Below are positions 32,091 to 42,707 of a DNA stretch of 64,000 nt, one piece after another. Within the stretch, counting starts at the first letter, position 1; the number at the start of each line of letters is the position of its first letter. Location: contig CM060489.1 of the NCBI GenBank assembly GCA_030544225.1, positions 1,259,368 through 1,323,367 on the forward strand, read 5' to 3'. The notes below the pieces were generated by a model, which had not been told where the DNA came from, searched no databases, and saw nothing but the letters and a program-made list of their open reading frames with translations. Source of the DNA: Skeletonema marinoi (taxonomy: Eukaryota; Bacillariophyta; Thalassiosirophyceae; Thalassiosirales; Thalassiosiraceae). Made by a program: the position numbers and the translations under genes.

Positions 32091-34298
32091 ATGCAAACAG
32101 CAACGATGATGCTTGCCACCGCCGCCTTGCTACTACTGCTCCTCTCAGAGCCAACAGTGGTGGCTGCTAGAGAAGCATCAATAATAAACTGCTGCGGTTT
32201 CGTAAGCCATAATAACAATCACTGGCATCACCATTCACCTACACCAGCAGCAGTATCATCGACATCCACATCATGTGTTTCAAAGAACAACATTCAAATA
32301 ATAACCAGCAGCAGCCTTAGCAGCAATAGTAAAAAACGGAGAGATCACCGTATGTCCCTCTCGTCATCCTCATATGTCAATATGCCCCCCTACGGCACCA
32401 TTCGTAAATTCACTATACTATCCAGCAGTATGAATAACAACATGATGATGGACGATGGCTACTACAATAGCAATAATAACGGCAACAGCAACTATCGCGA
32501 CGACCGATGGCAAAAGAAAATGAAAAGTCGCAATCGCGTCGCTGATCCCATCATTCAAGATTTTGGCACCAAGGATGATTGGGAGGCGAGTAAGCATGGC
32601 TTGGGGATGAAAAAGGGGGGGAATAATATGATGATGGGGATGAATATGGCGGATGATATGATACAGGCGGATCAACAGCAGCAACCTAATAATAGGAATA
32701 CGGAAATGATGATGGAGCGTGATAGAAATATGGCAATGGAGCGAGAGCGGAGTATGGCGTTGGAGCGGAGTATCGCCGTGGAGGAGGAGGAGCGAGCAAT
32801 GATACAACAACGGGAGAGAGATGAGAGGATGATGTTTGATGGGGATGGAGGGAATTTTTGGATGAATCCAATGAATAAATTGGATCGATATCCGACAACG
32901 GGTGGTCGTCGTCGTGGTGGGAGGAGAAATAATCGTAGACGTGGTACTGATGACGAGGATGAAGAGTGGTGGGAGACGAAGCGAAATGCTGCGGCACGAG
33001 CTCCATGGCGTGATGATGAAGATGAATTCTTTGAAGAGGATGAATATTATGATGATGTAGAAGATGAGTATGGCATACCACCACCATCTCGTTCACGTTC
33101 CTCTTTCCGTTCGGGTGGCCCATCCCCACCTCGTCCCATCAAGGGGTTTTATGATAAATTATTCTGGTTCGGGTTTGACCCAGATGTCACACGTCCTACA
33201 GACAGGACCATGTTTGGGGGGACACGAGGGAAGTTTAATGCTCTGGATTTACTCCGTGATAGGGATGAGAGACAACAACGACGAATGATGAGAGAGATGA
33301 GACGGGGAGGACGAGATCCTGTGATACAGGATTTTGGAAATACAGGTTCCGATTGGGATTCCAAGAAGTTTGGTAAGGGACGAACTGGGGGAGATTTGAC
33401 GAGTGATGATCAAAGGTTTATGGCTGATGAGATGAGAGGTATGCCTCCTCCGCCACCTCCTCGTCCATTTCCGGGGGACATGCCACCGAATATGGAGTCC
33501 ATGCCGCCGCCTGGTATGCCGCAGTATGATATTGAACCGGACTTCTTTGACGAAGAAATGTCTCGCAGCAGCAGCCGAAGAGGACGGAAGAATAGAAGAA
33601 GGAGTGAACGAAGAAATAATGATGTTATAGATGCAAGAGCGGCAGCTTATGACCGGGCCATTGGATTGGGACCAATGGATGGTGAAGATTACATGATGAT
33701 TGATGAAGATGATGAATACATGCCGTTTCCATCAGAAGGGCGTCGTCGACGAAGAAGAGGATATGCATACAAGCTAGATGATGAAGATTTTGATGATGAT
33801 GAGTACATCGATATTGAACCAACTTACGCATCTGAGAGAGAACGTATGCCACCCAGAAGAGGAAGAAGATCGTGGGAAGAACGTGCTCTTGAGATGGATC
33901 GTGTCCCTCCGAGGGGAGTGGCAGCATGGGGTCCTAATGGTCCAGTTTCGGATGATGTACAAAGAATGGCAGCAATGGATGCCATGGAAGAAATTAAGAG
34001 GGCGAAGAAGTTCTTGGAGAAGAAGGAGGACATGGTAGAGGATGCCAAAGAGGAGGTGGTTGCGTTGAAAGCAGATGCAACCTTTTATGAGAGGCAATTA
34101 GATGGCGTGCGAGGGTCGGCTGCTGGTACGTTGGAAAAGGAGCTGGGTTTAGTCTTGCGCGACGTCGAAGACTCCCAGCGGATGCTTCGAATGGCAAGAG
34201 CAGAAAGAGATGCAGCGTCGAGGCAGGTAGAAAATCTCGAGGCCAGACACTGGGCACTGCTAAGTGAGTATGAAGCTACGCAGTCGTTTGATGATTGA
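32091..34298 (+). CDS. Secreted low-complexity, highly charged protein of unknown family
   Basis: A single exon of 735 residues. The first 25 residues form a clear signal peptide (TMMLATAALLLLLLSEPTVV, then AA-R). The rest is compositionally biased: Asn/Ser-rich (about 30-150), Met/Asp/Glu-rich (170-270), Arg/Asp/Glu-rich with RRRGRR-type clusters (270-330, 485-520, 555-590), and Pro/Met-rich (440-480). A motif occurs twice, DPIIQDFGTKDDWEASK near 150 and DPVIQDFGNTGSDWDSKK near 408, so at least that piece is under constraint. The last 100 residues are a regular heptad-like coiled coil (EIKRAKKFLEKKEDMVEDAK). No catalytic domain is visible. Alternating acidic and basic low-complexity with a signal peptide recalls matrix or cell-wall proteins of diatoms, but a plastid protein is equally possible; function is not assigned. 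Confidence 0.75.
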   Translation: MQTATMMLATAALLLLLLSEPTVVAAREASIINCCGFVSHNNNHWHHHSPTPAAVSSTSTSCVSKNNIQIITSSSLSSNSKKRRDHRMSLSSSSYVNMPPYGTIRKFTILSSSMNNNMMMDDGYYNSNNNGNSNYRDDRWQKKMKSRNRVADPIIQDFGTKDDWEASKHGLGMKKGGNNMMMGMNMADDMIQADQQQQPNNRNTEMMMERDRNMAMERERSMALERSIAVEEEERAMIQQRERDERMMFDGDGGNFWMNPMNKLDRYPTTGGRRRGGRRNNRRRGTDDEDEEWWETKRNAAARAPWRDDEDEFFEEDEYYDDVEDEYGIPPPSRSRSSFRSGGPSPPRPIKGFYDKLFWFGFDPDVTRPTDRTMFGGTRGKFNALDLLRDRDERQQRRMMREMRRGGRDPVIQDFGNTGSDWDSKKFGKGRTGGDLTSDDQRFMADEMRGMPPPPPPRPFPGDMPPNMESMPPPGMPQYDIEPDFFDEEMSRSSSRRGRKNRRRSERRNNDVIDARAAAYDRAIGLGPMDGEDYMMIDEDDEYMPFPSEGRRRRRRGYAYKLDDEDFDDDEYIDIEPTYASERERMPPRRGRRSWEERALEMDRVPPRGVAAWGPNGPVSDDVQRMAAMDAMEEIKRAKKFLEKKEDMVEDAKEEVVALKADATFYERQLDGVRGSAAGTLEKELGLVLRDVEDSQRMLRMARAERDAASRQVENLEARHWALLSEYEATQSFDD

Positions 34299-34419
34299 AG
34301 AATGGGAAGACTGGATTCAACGAGGTAGTAGTGCTATATTTGTCTATACTATATACATTTGATGTTGTGTAATAATTGAATTTACCTAAAATAACAAATC
34401 ACTCAAAAGTAGACTACTC

Positions 34420-35046
34420 CTAGACTTCGGCAAGATTGTCGTCAACAAATCTATCATCAAACTCTCCATCAGCATCAAATCTACACTCATCTCTCTTTCC
34501 CATGATGGAGTATCTGTTATCAGCAACACCGTCATAAACAGCATCACGCAAAATTTGTGGCACCATGTATTGTCCAGCTAACGCAAGCGGTTTTAAAGGA
34601 ACAAATGGTAATGGATTTAATTCCTGTGTAATTCCCAAAATAGCGTCAGACTTGGTGTATGCACCCTTGGGGGTTACAAACACAATCGAACTAATATCAT
34701 TTGCATCGCGACCATGAGCTTGGAGAAGATTTTTTCCCACTTTGGACTGGAGAGCTGCAAACCGAAGTTTGCCACGAGGGTCCCAGTCAAGCGCCAGATT
34801 TACAGCCGAGTTACATAAGTTACACACTCCATCGAATAAAATTATAGGCCTGCTGTCAATTTCGAACACACGGTCTAGAACTACGGATGGTGACGAGCTT
34901 GATTGCGTTGATCCCAAAGATGTCACACTTTGAACAGAGACAAATCGGCTGCTAACAACGCGATGGTGATGAGATAATTGAAAGGCATGGCTACCGTTCG
35001 ATATTAATGCGGATAAAGCAAGATATATTGTTGATGATGTCCTCAT
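34420..35046 (-). CDS. DCC-family (DUF393) thiol-disulfide oxidoreductase-like protein, probably plastid-targeted
   Basis: A single exon of 208 residues. The family signature is plain: ILFDGVCNLCNSAVNLAL near residue 69 carries the DxxCxxC redox-type motif, and DNRYSIMGKRDECRF near 180 matches the usual C-terminal NRY..(F/M)GK...C pattern. The N-terminal 25 residues (TIYLALSALISNGSHAFQL) look like a signal peptide with HAF at the cleavage point, the diatom plastid-import arrangement. DCC proteins are predicted thioredoxin-fold oxidoreductases; their substrates are mostly unknown. The gene converges with the low-complexity gene (121 bp between stop codons). Its promoter side faces the satellite region. 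Confidence 0.88.
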   Translation of the reverse strand: MRTSSTIYLALSALISNGSHAFQLSHHHRVVSSRFVSVQSVTSLGSTQSSSSPSVVLDRVFEIDSRPIILFDGVCNLCNSAVNLALDWDPRGKLRFAALQSKVGKNLLQAHGRDANDISSIVFVTPKGAYTKSDAILGITQELNPLPFVPLKPLALAGQYMVPQILRDAVYDGVADNRYSIMGKRDECRFDADGEFDDRFVDDNLAEV

Positions 35047-35461
35047 AATAATATTGTAGGTCTCTCTCTCTAGGTATGTGTTGTAGAAATAAGTAAGTAC
35101 AGTGTCATTTTGATTTTGTGATTTTGTTCTTTTGTGAATGAGTCAGGCAGATGCGAATGATGTGATGTAAGTGTCGTTCGGACACTTACGGGACAAGCAT
35201 CTCCTCCCAAGCTCCTAAATACGATAATTATGGTGCTAGAGTGATACTCGCGGCCATCCCAAATTGGACCTCATCAGGTCACCTACGAGGCTGTAGCACG
35301 GTCGATATACATATAAAGAGCTTGAGTTTTGGATTATATCCTTCTATGCTATCGCAACCAATCATAATGGGCCTCTGCAAGCTGTTGATTGCTCGACAAC
35401 CATTGCAAATGAGAGAGTAAAGGTTGTGTCCTTGGAAAGAGTAGATTGATTCTATGAGTGT
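35047..35461. other. Upstream region of the DCC gene with one diverged satellite monomer
   Basis: 415 bp. The first 170 bp are AT-rich and contain no gene. Positions about 35216-35412 are a diverged copy of the satellite monomer (listed separately). Confidence 0.6.
35216..35412 (+). repeat. Diverged satellite monomer outside the array, opposite orientation
   Basis: It shares ordered blocks with the reverse complement of the 186-bp unit: tatggtgctagag, gcggcc, cctcatcaggtcacc, tgtagc, cttctat.ctatc, caagc.gttgattg. It therefore points the other way from the core array. It is also clearly closer to the right-flank monomers (shared catataaagag and ccatccca.attgg blocks) than to the core unit. 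Confidence 0.75.
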
Positions 35462-35979
35462 TTATTGGGTTGCACACAGCATGCTCTCACCGGGATTAGC
35501 GTCCCCAGGCCAACACCCAGGCTCGTCACTAACGCTACACTTGACAGGAGTCCTCTCTGAAGCAGGCCATTCCCATACTCCGGGTACAACCACAGCAGTA
35601 TATCCATGTAAAATACAAGGGAATAAGATACTCCAAACGTGCAACAAAGTCATGACACAGAGCCCAATTCCATTCCAAGAATGCAATCGAACGTTAGCAT
35701 TTACAATGTTGCTTGTGTCAAGTAAATATTTGCGAACAAAGGAAGAAGTTAAGATATGCTCAAGACATTCCAACCTCGTGATGAGGAGGAAGTTGTAGCA
35801 GATGATTGAATATCTGCCGCTTACTCGAGCGAGTGAATCGTAGAGGACGACAGACCATAGACCTAAAAGATGGAAGAGTGAGAGTGTGTGGGCACATTCA
35901 TGTCTTTAGTCTTTAGTAGCCATGTACAATCACATAAGCATAAGAATAAGATGAAGATACTAACCTGGCTTGTAACCTG
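35462..35979 (-). pseudogene. 5'-truncated membrane-protein gene fragment at the array edge
   Basis: On the reverse strand an open frame (about 35863 to the stop at 35462) encodes roughly 130 residues. These include hydrophobic, His-containing spans (VRLHSWNGIGLCVMTLLHVW, then SILFPCILHGY) and a Trp/Pro/Cys-rich tail. Upstream, a good acceptor (pyrimidine tract, ttttag) and a donor (ccag/gttagt at about 35963) would join a short exon reading DRLSGYKPG in frame. Beyond that the frame enters the satellite, meets a stop and has no ATG. The His spacing loosely recalls haem-binding helices of ferric-reductase/NADPH-oxidase-type proteins, a weak guess. The best reading is a gene whose 5' part was lost or displaced when the array formed; alternatively the first exons lie beyond the array or the frame is spurious. 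Confidence 0.4.
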
Positions 35980-38900
35980 ACAATCGATCCGACCCGGACT
36001 GAGACGGCCGCCAGCTCTACTCTCTAGCACCATATCGTATCTCACGCTGTGAATACGACAATCAACTGCTTGTAATGTGGCATGAACGTTGGCCATGATA
36101 GTATAGAAGCATTGTTTTCACGGCTCAAGCATTGTTTGGTCGTATGGGCGTCGCTACAACGTCGTGGGTGACCTGATGAGGCAACTGAGACGGCCGCCAG
36201 CTCTACTCTCTAGCACCATATCGTATCTCACGCTGTGAATACGACAATCAACTGCTTGTAATGTGGCATGAACGTTGGCCATGATAGTATAGAAGCATTG
36301 TTTTCACGGCTCAAGCATTGTTTGGTCTTATGGGCGTCGCTACAACGTCGTGGGTGACCTGATGAGGCAACTGAGACGGCCGCCAGCTCTACTCTCTAGC
36401 ACCATATCGTATCTCACGCTGTGAATACGACAATCAACTGCTTGTAATGTGGCATGAACGTTGGCCATGATAGTATAGAAGCATTGTTTTCACGGCTCAA
36501 GCATTGTTTGGTCGTATGGGCGTCGCTACAACGTCGTGGGTGACCTGATGAGGCAACTGAGACGGCCGCCAGCTCTACTCTCTAGCACCATATCGTATCT
36601 CACGCTGTGAATACGACAATCAACTGCTTGTAATGTGGCATGAACGTTGGCCATGATAGTATAGAAGCATTGTTTTCACGGCTCAAGCATTGTTTGGTCG
36701 TATGGGCGTCGCTACAACGTCGTGGGTGACCTGATGAGGCAACTGAGACGGCCGCCAGCTCTACTCTCTAGCACCATATCGTATCTCACGCTGTGAATAC
36801 GACAATCAACTGCTTGTAATGTGGCATGAACGTTGGCCATGATAGTATAGAAGCATTGTTTTCACGGCTCAAGCATTGTTTGGTCGTATGGGCGTCGCTA
36901 CAACGTCGTGGGTGACCTGATGAGGCAACTGAGACGGCCGCCAGCTCTACTCTCTAGCACCATATCGTATCTCACGCTGTGAATACGACAATCAACTGCT
37001 TGTAATGTGGCATGAACGTTGGCCATGATAGTATAGAAGCATTGTTTTCACGGCTCAAGCATTGTTTGGTCGTATGGGCGTCGCTACAACGTCGTGGGTG
37101 ACCTGATGAGGCAACTGAGACGGCCGCCAGCTCTACTCTCTAGCACCATATCGTATCTCACGCTGTGAATACGACAATCAACTGCTTGTAATGTGGCATG
37201 AACGTTGGCCATGATAGTATAGAAGCATTGTTTTCACGGCTCAAGCATTGTTTGGTCGTATGGGCGTCGCTACAACGTCGTGGGTGACCTGATGAGGCAA
37301 CTGAGACGGCCGCCAGCTCTACTCTCTAGCACCATATCGTATCTCACGCTGTGAATACGACAATCAACTGCTTGTAATGTGGCATGAACGTTGGCCATGA
37401 TAGTATAGAAGCATTGTTTTCACGGCTCAAGCATTGTTTGGTCGTATGGGCGTCGCTACAACGTCGTGGGTGACCTGATGAGGCAACTGAGACGGCCGCC
37501 AGCTCTACTCTCTAGCACCATATCGTATCTCACGCTGTGAATACGACAATCAACTGCTTGTAATGTGGCATGAACGTTGGCCATGATAGTATAGAAGCAT
37601 TGTTTTCACGGCTCAAGCATTGTTTGGTCGTATGGGCGTCGCTACAACGTCGTGGGTGACCTGATGAGGCAACTGAGACGGCCGCCAGCTCTACTCTCTA
37701 GCACCATATCGTATCTCACGCTGTGAATACGACAATCAACTGCTTGTAATGTGGCATGAACGTTGGCCATGATAGTATAGAAGCATTGTTTTCACGGCTC
37801 AAGCATTGTTTGGTCGTATGGGCGTCGCTACAACGTCGTGGGTGACCTGATGAGGCAACTGAGACGGCCGCCAGCTCTACTCTCTAGCACCATATCGTAT
37901 CTCACGCTGTGAATACGACAATCAACTGCTTGTAATGTGGCATGAACGTTGGCCATGATAGTATAGAAGCATTGTTTTCACGGCTCAAGCATTGTTTGGT
38001 CGTATGGGCGTCGCTACAACGTCGTGGGTGACCTGATGAGGCAACTGAGACGGCCGCCAGCTCTACTCTCTAGCACCATATCGTATCTCACGCTGTGAAT
38101 ACGACAATCAACTGCTTGTAATGTGGCATGAACGTTGGCCATGATAGTATAGAAGCATTGTTTTCACGGCTCAAGCATTGTTTGGTCGTATGGGCGTCGC
38201 TACAACGTCGTGGGTGACCTGATGAGGCAACTGAGACGGCCGCCAGCTCTACTCTCTAGCACCATATCGTATCTCACGCTGTGAATACGACAATCAACTG
38301 CTTGTAATGTGGCATGAACGTTGGCCATGATAGTATAGAAGCATTGTTTTCACGGCTCAAGCATTGTTTGGTCGTATGGGCGTCGCTACAACGTCGTGGG
38401 TGACCTGATGAGGCAACTGAGACGGCCGCCAGCTCTACTCTCTAGCACCATATCGTATCTCACGCTGTGAATACGACAATCAACTGCTTGTAATGTGGCA
38501 TGAACGTTGGCCATGATAGTATAGAAGCATTGTTTTCACGGCTCAAGCATTGTTTGGTCGTATGGGCGTCGCTACAACGTCGTGGGTGACCTGATGAGGC
38601 AACTGAGACGGCCGCCAGCTCTACTCTCTAGCACCATATCGTATCTCACGCTGTGAATACGACAATCAACTGCTTGTAATGTGGCATGAACGTTGGCCAT
38701 GATAGTATAGAAGCATTGTTTTCACGGCTCAAGCATTGTTTGGTCGTATGGGCGTCGCTACAACGTCGTGGGTGACCTGATGAGGCAACTGAGACGGCCG
38801 CCAGCTCTACTCTCTAGCACCATATCGTATCTCACGCTGTGAATACGACAATCAACTGCTTGTAATGTGGCATGAACGTTGGCCATGATAGTATAGAAGC

Positions 38901-41900
38901 ATTGTTTTCACGGCTCAAGCATTGTTTGGTCGTATGGGCGTCGCTACAACGTCGTGGGTGACCTGATGAGGCAACTGAGACGGCCGCCAGCTCTACTCTC
39001 TAGCACCATATCGTATCTCACGCTGTGAATACGACAATCAACTGCTTGTAATGTGGCATGAACGTTGGCCATGATAGTATAGAAGCATTGTTTTCACGGC
39101 TCAAGCATTGTTTGGTCGTATGGGCGTCGCTACAACGTCGTGGGTGACCTGATGAGGCAACTGAGACGGCCGCCAGCTCTACTCTCTAGCACCATATCGT
39201 ATCTCACGCTGTGAATACGACAATCAACTGCTTGTAATGTGGCATGAACGTTGGCCATGATAGTATAGAAGCATTGTTTTCACGGCTCAAGCATTGTTTG
39301 GTCGTATGGGCGTCGCTACAACGTCGTGGGTGACCTGATGAGGCAACTGAGACGGCCGCCAGCTCTACTCTCTAGCACCATATCGTATCTCACGCTGTGA
39401 ATACGACAATCAACTGCTTGTAATGTGGCATGAACGTTGGCCATGATAGTATAGAAGCATTGTTTTCACGGCTCAAGCATTGTTTGGTCGTATGGGCGTC
39501 GCTACAACGTCGTGGGTGACCTGATGAGGCAACTGAGACGGCCGCCAGCTCTACTCTCTAGCACCATATCGTATCTCACGCTGTGAATACGACAATCAAC
39601 TGCTTGTAATGTGGCATGAACGTTGGCCATGATAGTATAGAAGCATTGTTTTCACGGCTCAAGCATTGTTTGGTCGTATGGGCGTCGCTACAACGTCGTG
39701 GGTGACCTGATGAGGCAACTGAGACGGCCGCCAGCTCTACTCTCTAGCACCATATCGTATCTCACGCTGTGAATACGACAATCAACTGCTTGTAATGTGG
39801 CATGAACGTTGGCCATGATAGTATAGAAGCATTGTTTTCACGGCTCAAGCATTGTTTGGTCGTATGGGCGTCGCTACAACGTCGTGGGTGACCTGATGAG
39901 GCAACTGAGACGGCCGCCAGCTCTACTCTCTAGCACCATATCGTATCTCACGCTGTGAATACGACAATCAACTGCTTGTAATGTGGCATGAACGTTGGCC
40001 ATGATAGTATAGAAGCATTGTTTTCACGGCTCAAGCATTGTTTGGTCGTATGGGCGTCGCTACAACGTCGTGGGTGACCTGATGAGGCAACTGAGACGGC
40101 CGCCAGCTCTACTCTCTAGCACCATATCGTATCTCACGCTGTGAATACGACAATCAACTGCTTGTAATGTGGCATGAACGTTGGCCATGATAGTATAGAA
40201 GCATTGTTTTCACGGCTCAAGCATTGTTTGGTCGTATGGGCGTCGCTACAACGTCGTGGGTGACCTGATGAGGCAACTGAGACGGCCGCCAGCTCTACTC
40301 TCTAGCACCATATCGTATCTCACGCTGTGAATACGACAATCAACTGCTTGTAATGTGGCATGAACGTTGGCCATGATAGTATAGAAGCATTGTTTTCACG
40401 GCTCAAGCATTGTTTGGTCGTATGGGCGTCGCTACAACGTCGTGGGTGACCTGATGAGGCAACTGAGACGGCCGCCAGCTCTACTCTCTAGCACCATATC
40501 GTATCTCACGCTGTGAATACGACAATCAACTGCTTGTAATGTGGCATGAACGTTGGCCATGATAGTATAGAAGCATTGTTTTCACGGCTCAAGCATTGTT
40601 TGGTCGTATGGGCGTCGCTACAACGTCGTGGGTGACCTGATGAGGCAACTGAGACGGCCGCCAGCTCTACTCTCTAGCACCATATCGTATCTCACGCTGT
40701 GAATACGACAATCAACTGCTTGTAATGTGGCATGAACGTTGGCCATGATAGTATAGAAGCATTGTTTTCACGGCTCAAGCATTGTTTGGTCGTATGGGCG
40801 TCGCTACAACGTCGTGGGTGACCTGATGAGGCAACTGAGACGGCCGCCAGCTCTACTCTCTAGCACCATATCGTATCTCACGCTGTGAATACGACAATCA
40901 ACTGCTTGTAATGTGGCATGAACGTTGGCCATGATAGTATAGAAGCATTGTTTTCACGGCTCAAGCATTGTTTGGTCGTATGGGCGTCGCTACAACGTCG
41001 TGGGTGACCTGATGAGGCAACTGAGACGGCCGCCAGCTCTACTCTCTAGCACCATATCGTATCTCACGCTGTGAATACGACAATCAACTGCTTGTAATGT
41101 GGCATGAACGTTGGCCATGATAGTATAGAAGCATTGTTTTCACGGCTCAAGCATTGTTTGGTCGTATGGGCGTCGCTACAACGTCGTGGGTGACCTGATG
41201 AGGCAACTGAGACGGCCGCCAGCTCTACTCTCTAGCACCATATCGTATCTCACGCTGTGAATACGACAATCAACTGCTTGTAATGTGGCATGAACGTTGG
41301 CCATGATAGTATAGAAGCATTGTTTTCACGGCTCAAGCATTGTTTGGTCGTATGGGCGTCGCTACAACGTCGTGGGTGACCTGATGAGGCAACTGAGACG
41401 GCCGCCAGCTCTACTCTCTAGCACCATATCGTATCTCACGCTGTGAATACGACAATCAACTGCTTGTAATGTGGCATGAACGTTGGCCATGATAGTATAG
41501 AAGCATTGTTTTCACGGCTCAAGCATTGTTTGGTCGTATGGGCGTCGCTACAACGTCGTGGGTGACCTGATGAGGCAACTGAGACGGCCGCCAGCTCTAC
41601 TCTCTAGCACCATATCGTATCTCACGCTGTGAATACGACAATCAACTGCTTGTAATGTGGCATGAACGTTGGCCATGATATATAGAAGCATTGTTTTCAC
41701 GGCTCAAGCATTGTTTGGTCGTATGGGCGTCGCTACAACGTCGTGGGTGACCTGATGAGGCAACTGAGACGGCCGCCAGCTCTACTCTCTAGCACCATAT
41801 CGTATCTCACGCTGTGAATACGACAATCAACTGCTTGTAATGTGGCATGAACGTTGGCCATGATAGTATAGAAGCATTGTTTTCACGGCTCAAGCATTGT

Positions 41901-42707
41901 TTGGTGGTCGTATGGGCGTCGCTACAACGTCGTGGGTGACCTGATGAGGCAACTGAGACGGCCGCCAGCTCTACTCTCTAGCACCATATCGTATCTCACG
42001 CTGTGAATACGACAATCAACTGCTTGTAATGTGGCATGAACGTTGGCCATGATAGTATAGAAGCATTGTTTTCACGGCTCAAGCATTGTTTGGTCGTATG
42101 GGCGTCGCTACAACGTCGTGGGTGACCTGATGAGGCAACTGAGACGGCCGCCAGCTCTACTCTCTAGCACCATATCGTATCTCACGCTGTGAATACGACA
42201 ATCAACTGCTTGTAATGTGGCATGAACGTTGGCCATGATAGTATAGAAGCATTGTTTTCACGGCTCAAGCATTGTTTGGTCGTATGGGCGTCGCTACAAA
42301 CGTCGTGGGTGACCTGATGAGGCAACTGAGACGGCCGCCAGCTCTACTCTCTAGCACCATATCGTATCTCACGCTGTGAATACGACAATCAACTGCTTGT
42401 AATGTGGCATGAACGTTGGCCATGATAGTATAGAAGCATTGTTTTCACGGCTCAAGCATTGTTTGGTCGTATGGGCGTCGCTACAACGTCGTGGGTGACC
42501 TGATGAGGCAACTGAGACGGCCGCCAGCTACTCTCTAGCACCATATCGTATCTCACGCTGTGAATACGACAATCACTGCTTGTATGTGGCATGAACGTTC
42601 TTGGCCATGATAGTATAGAAGCATTGTTTTCATTCACGGCTCAAGCATTGTTTGGTCGTCTTCTATGGGCGTCGCTACAACGTCGTGGGTGACCTGATGA
42701 GGGCACT

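Noticed and set aside
35454-35798. Forward-strand open frame overlapping the membrane-protein fragment
   Set aside because: It lies opposite a better frame with hydrophobic spans and splice sites, and it has no recognisable features.
35863-36096. Open frame of 77 codons across the array edge (and similar ones of 60-92 codons at 42452-45682)
   Set aside because: These are readings of the satellite unit in one frame, lengthened where insertions disturb the usual stops. They have no motifs and change with every insertion.
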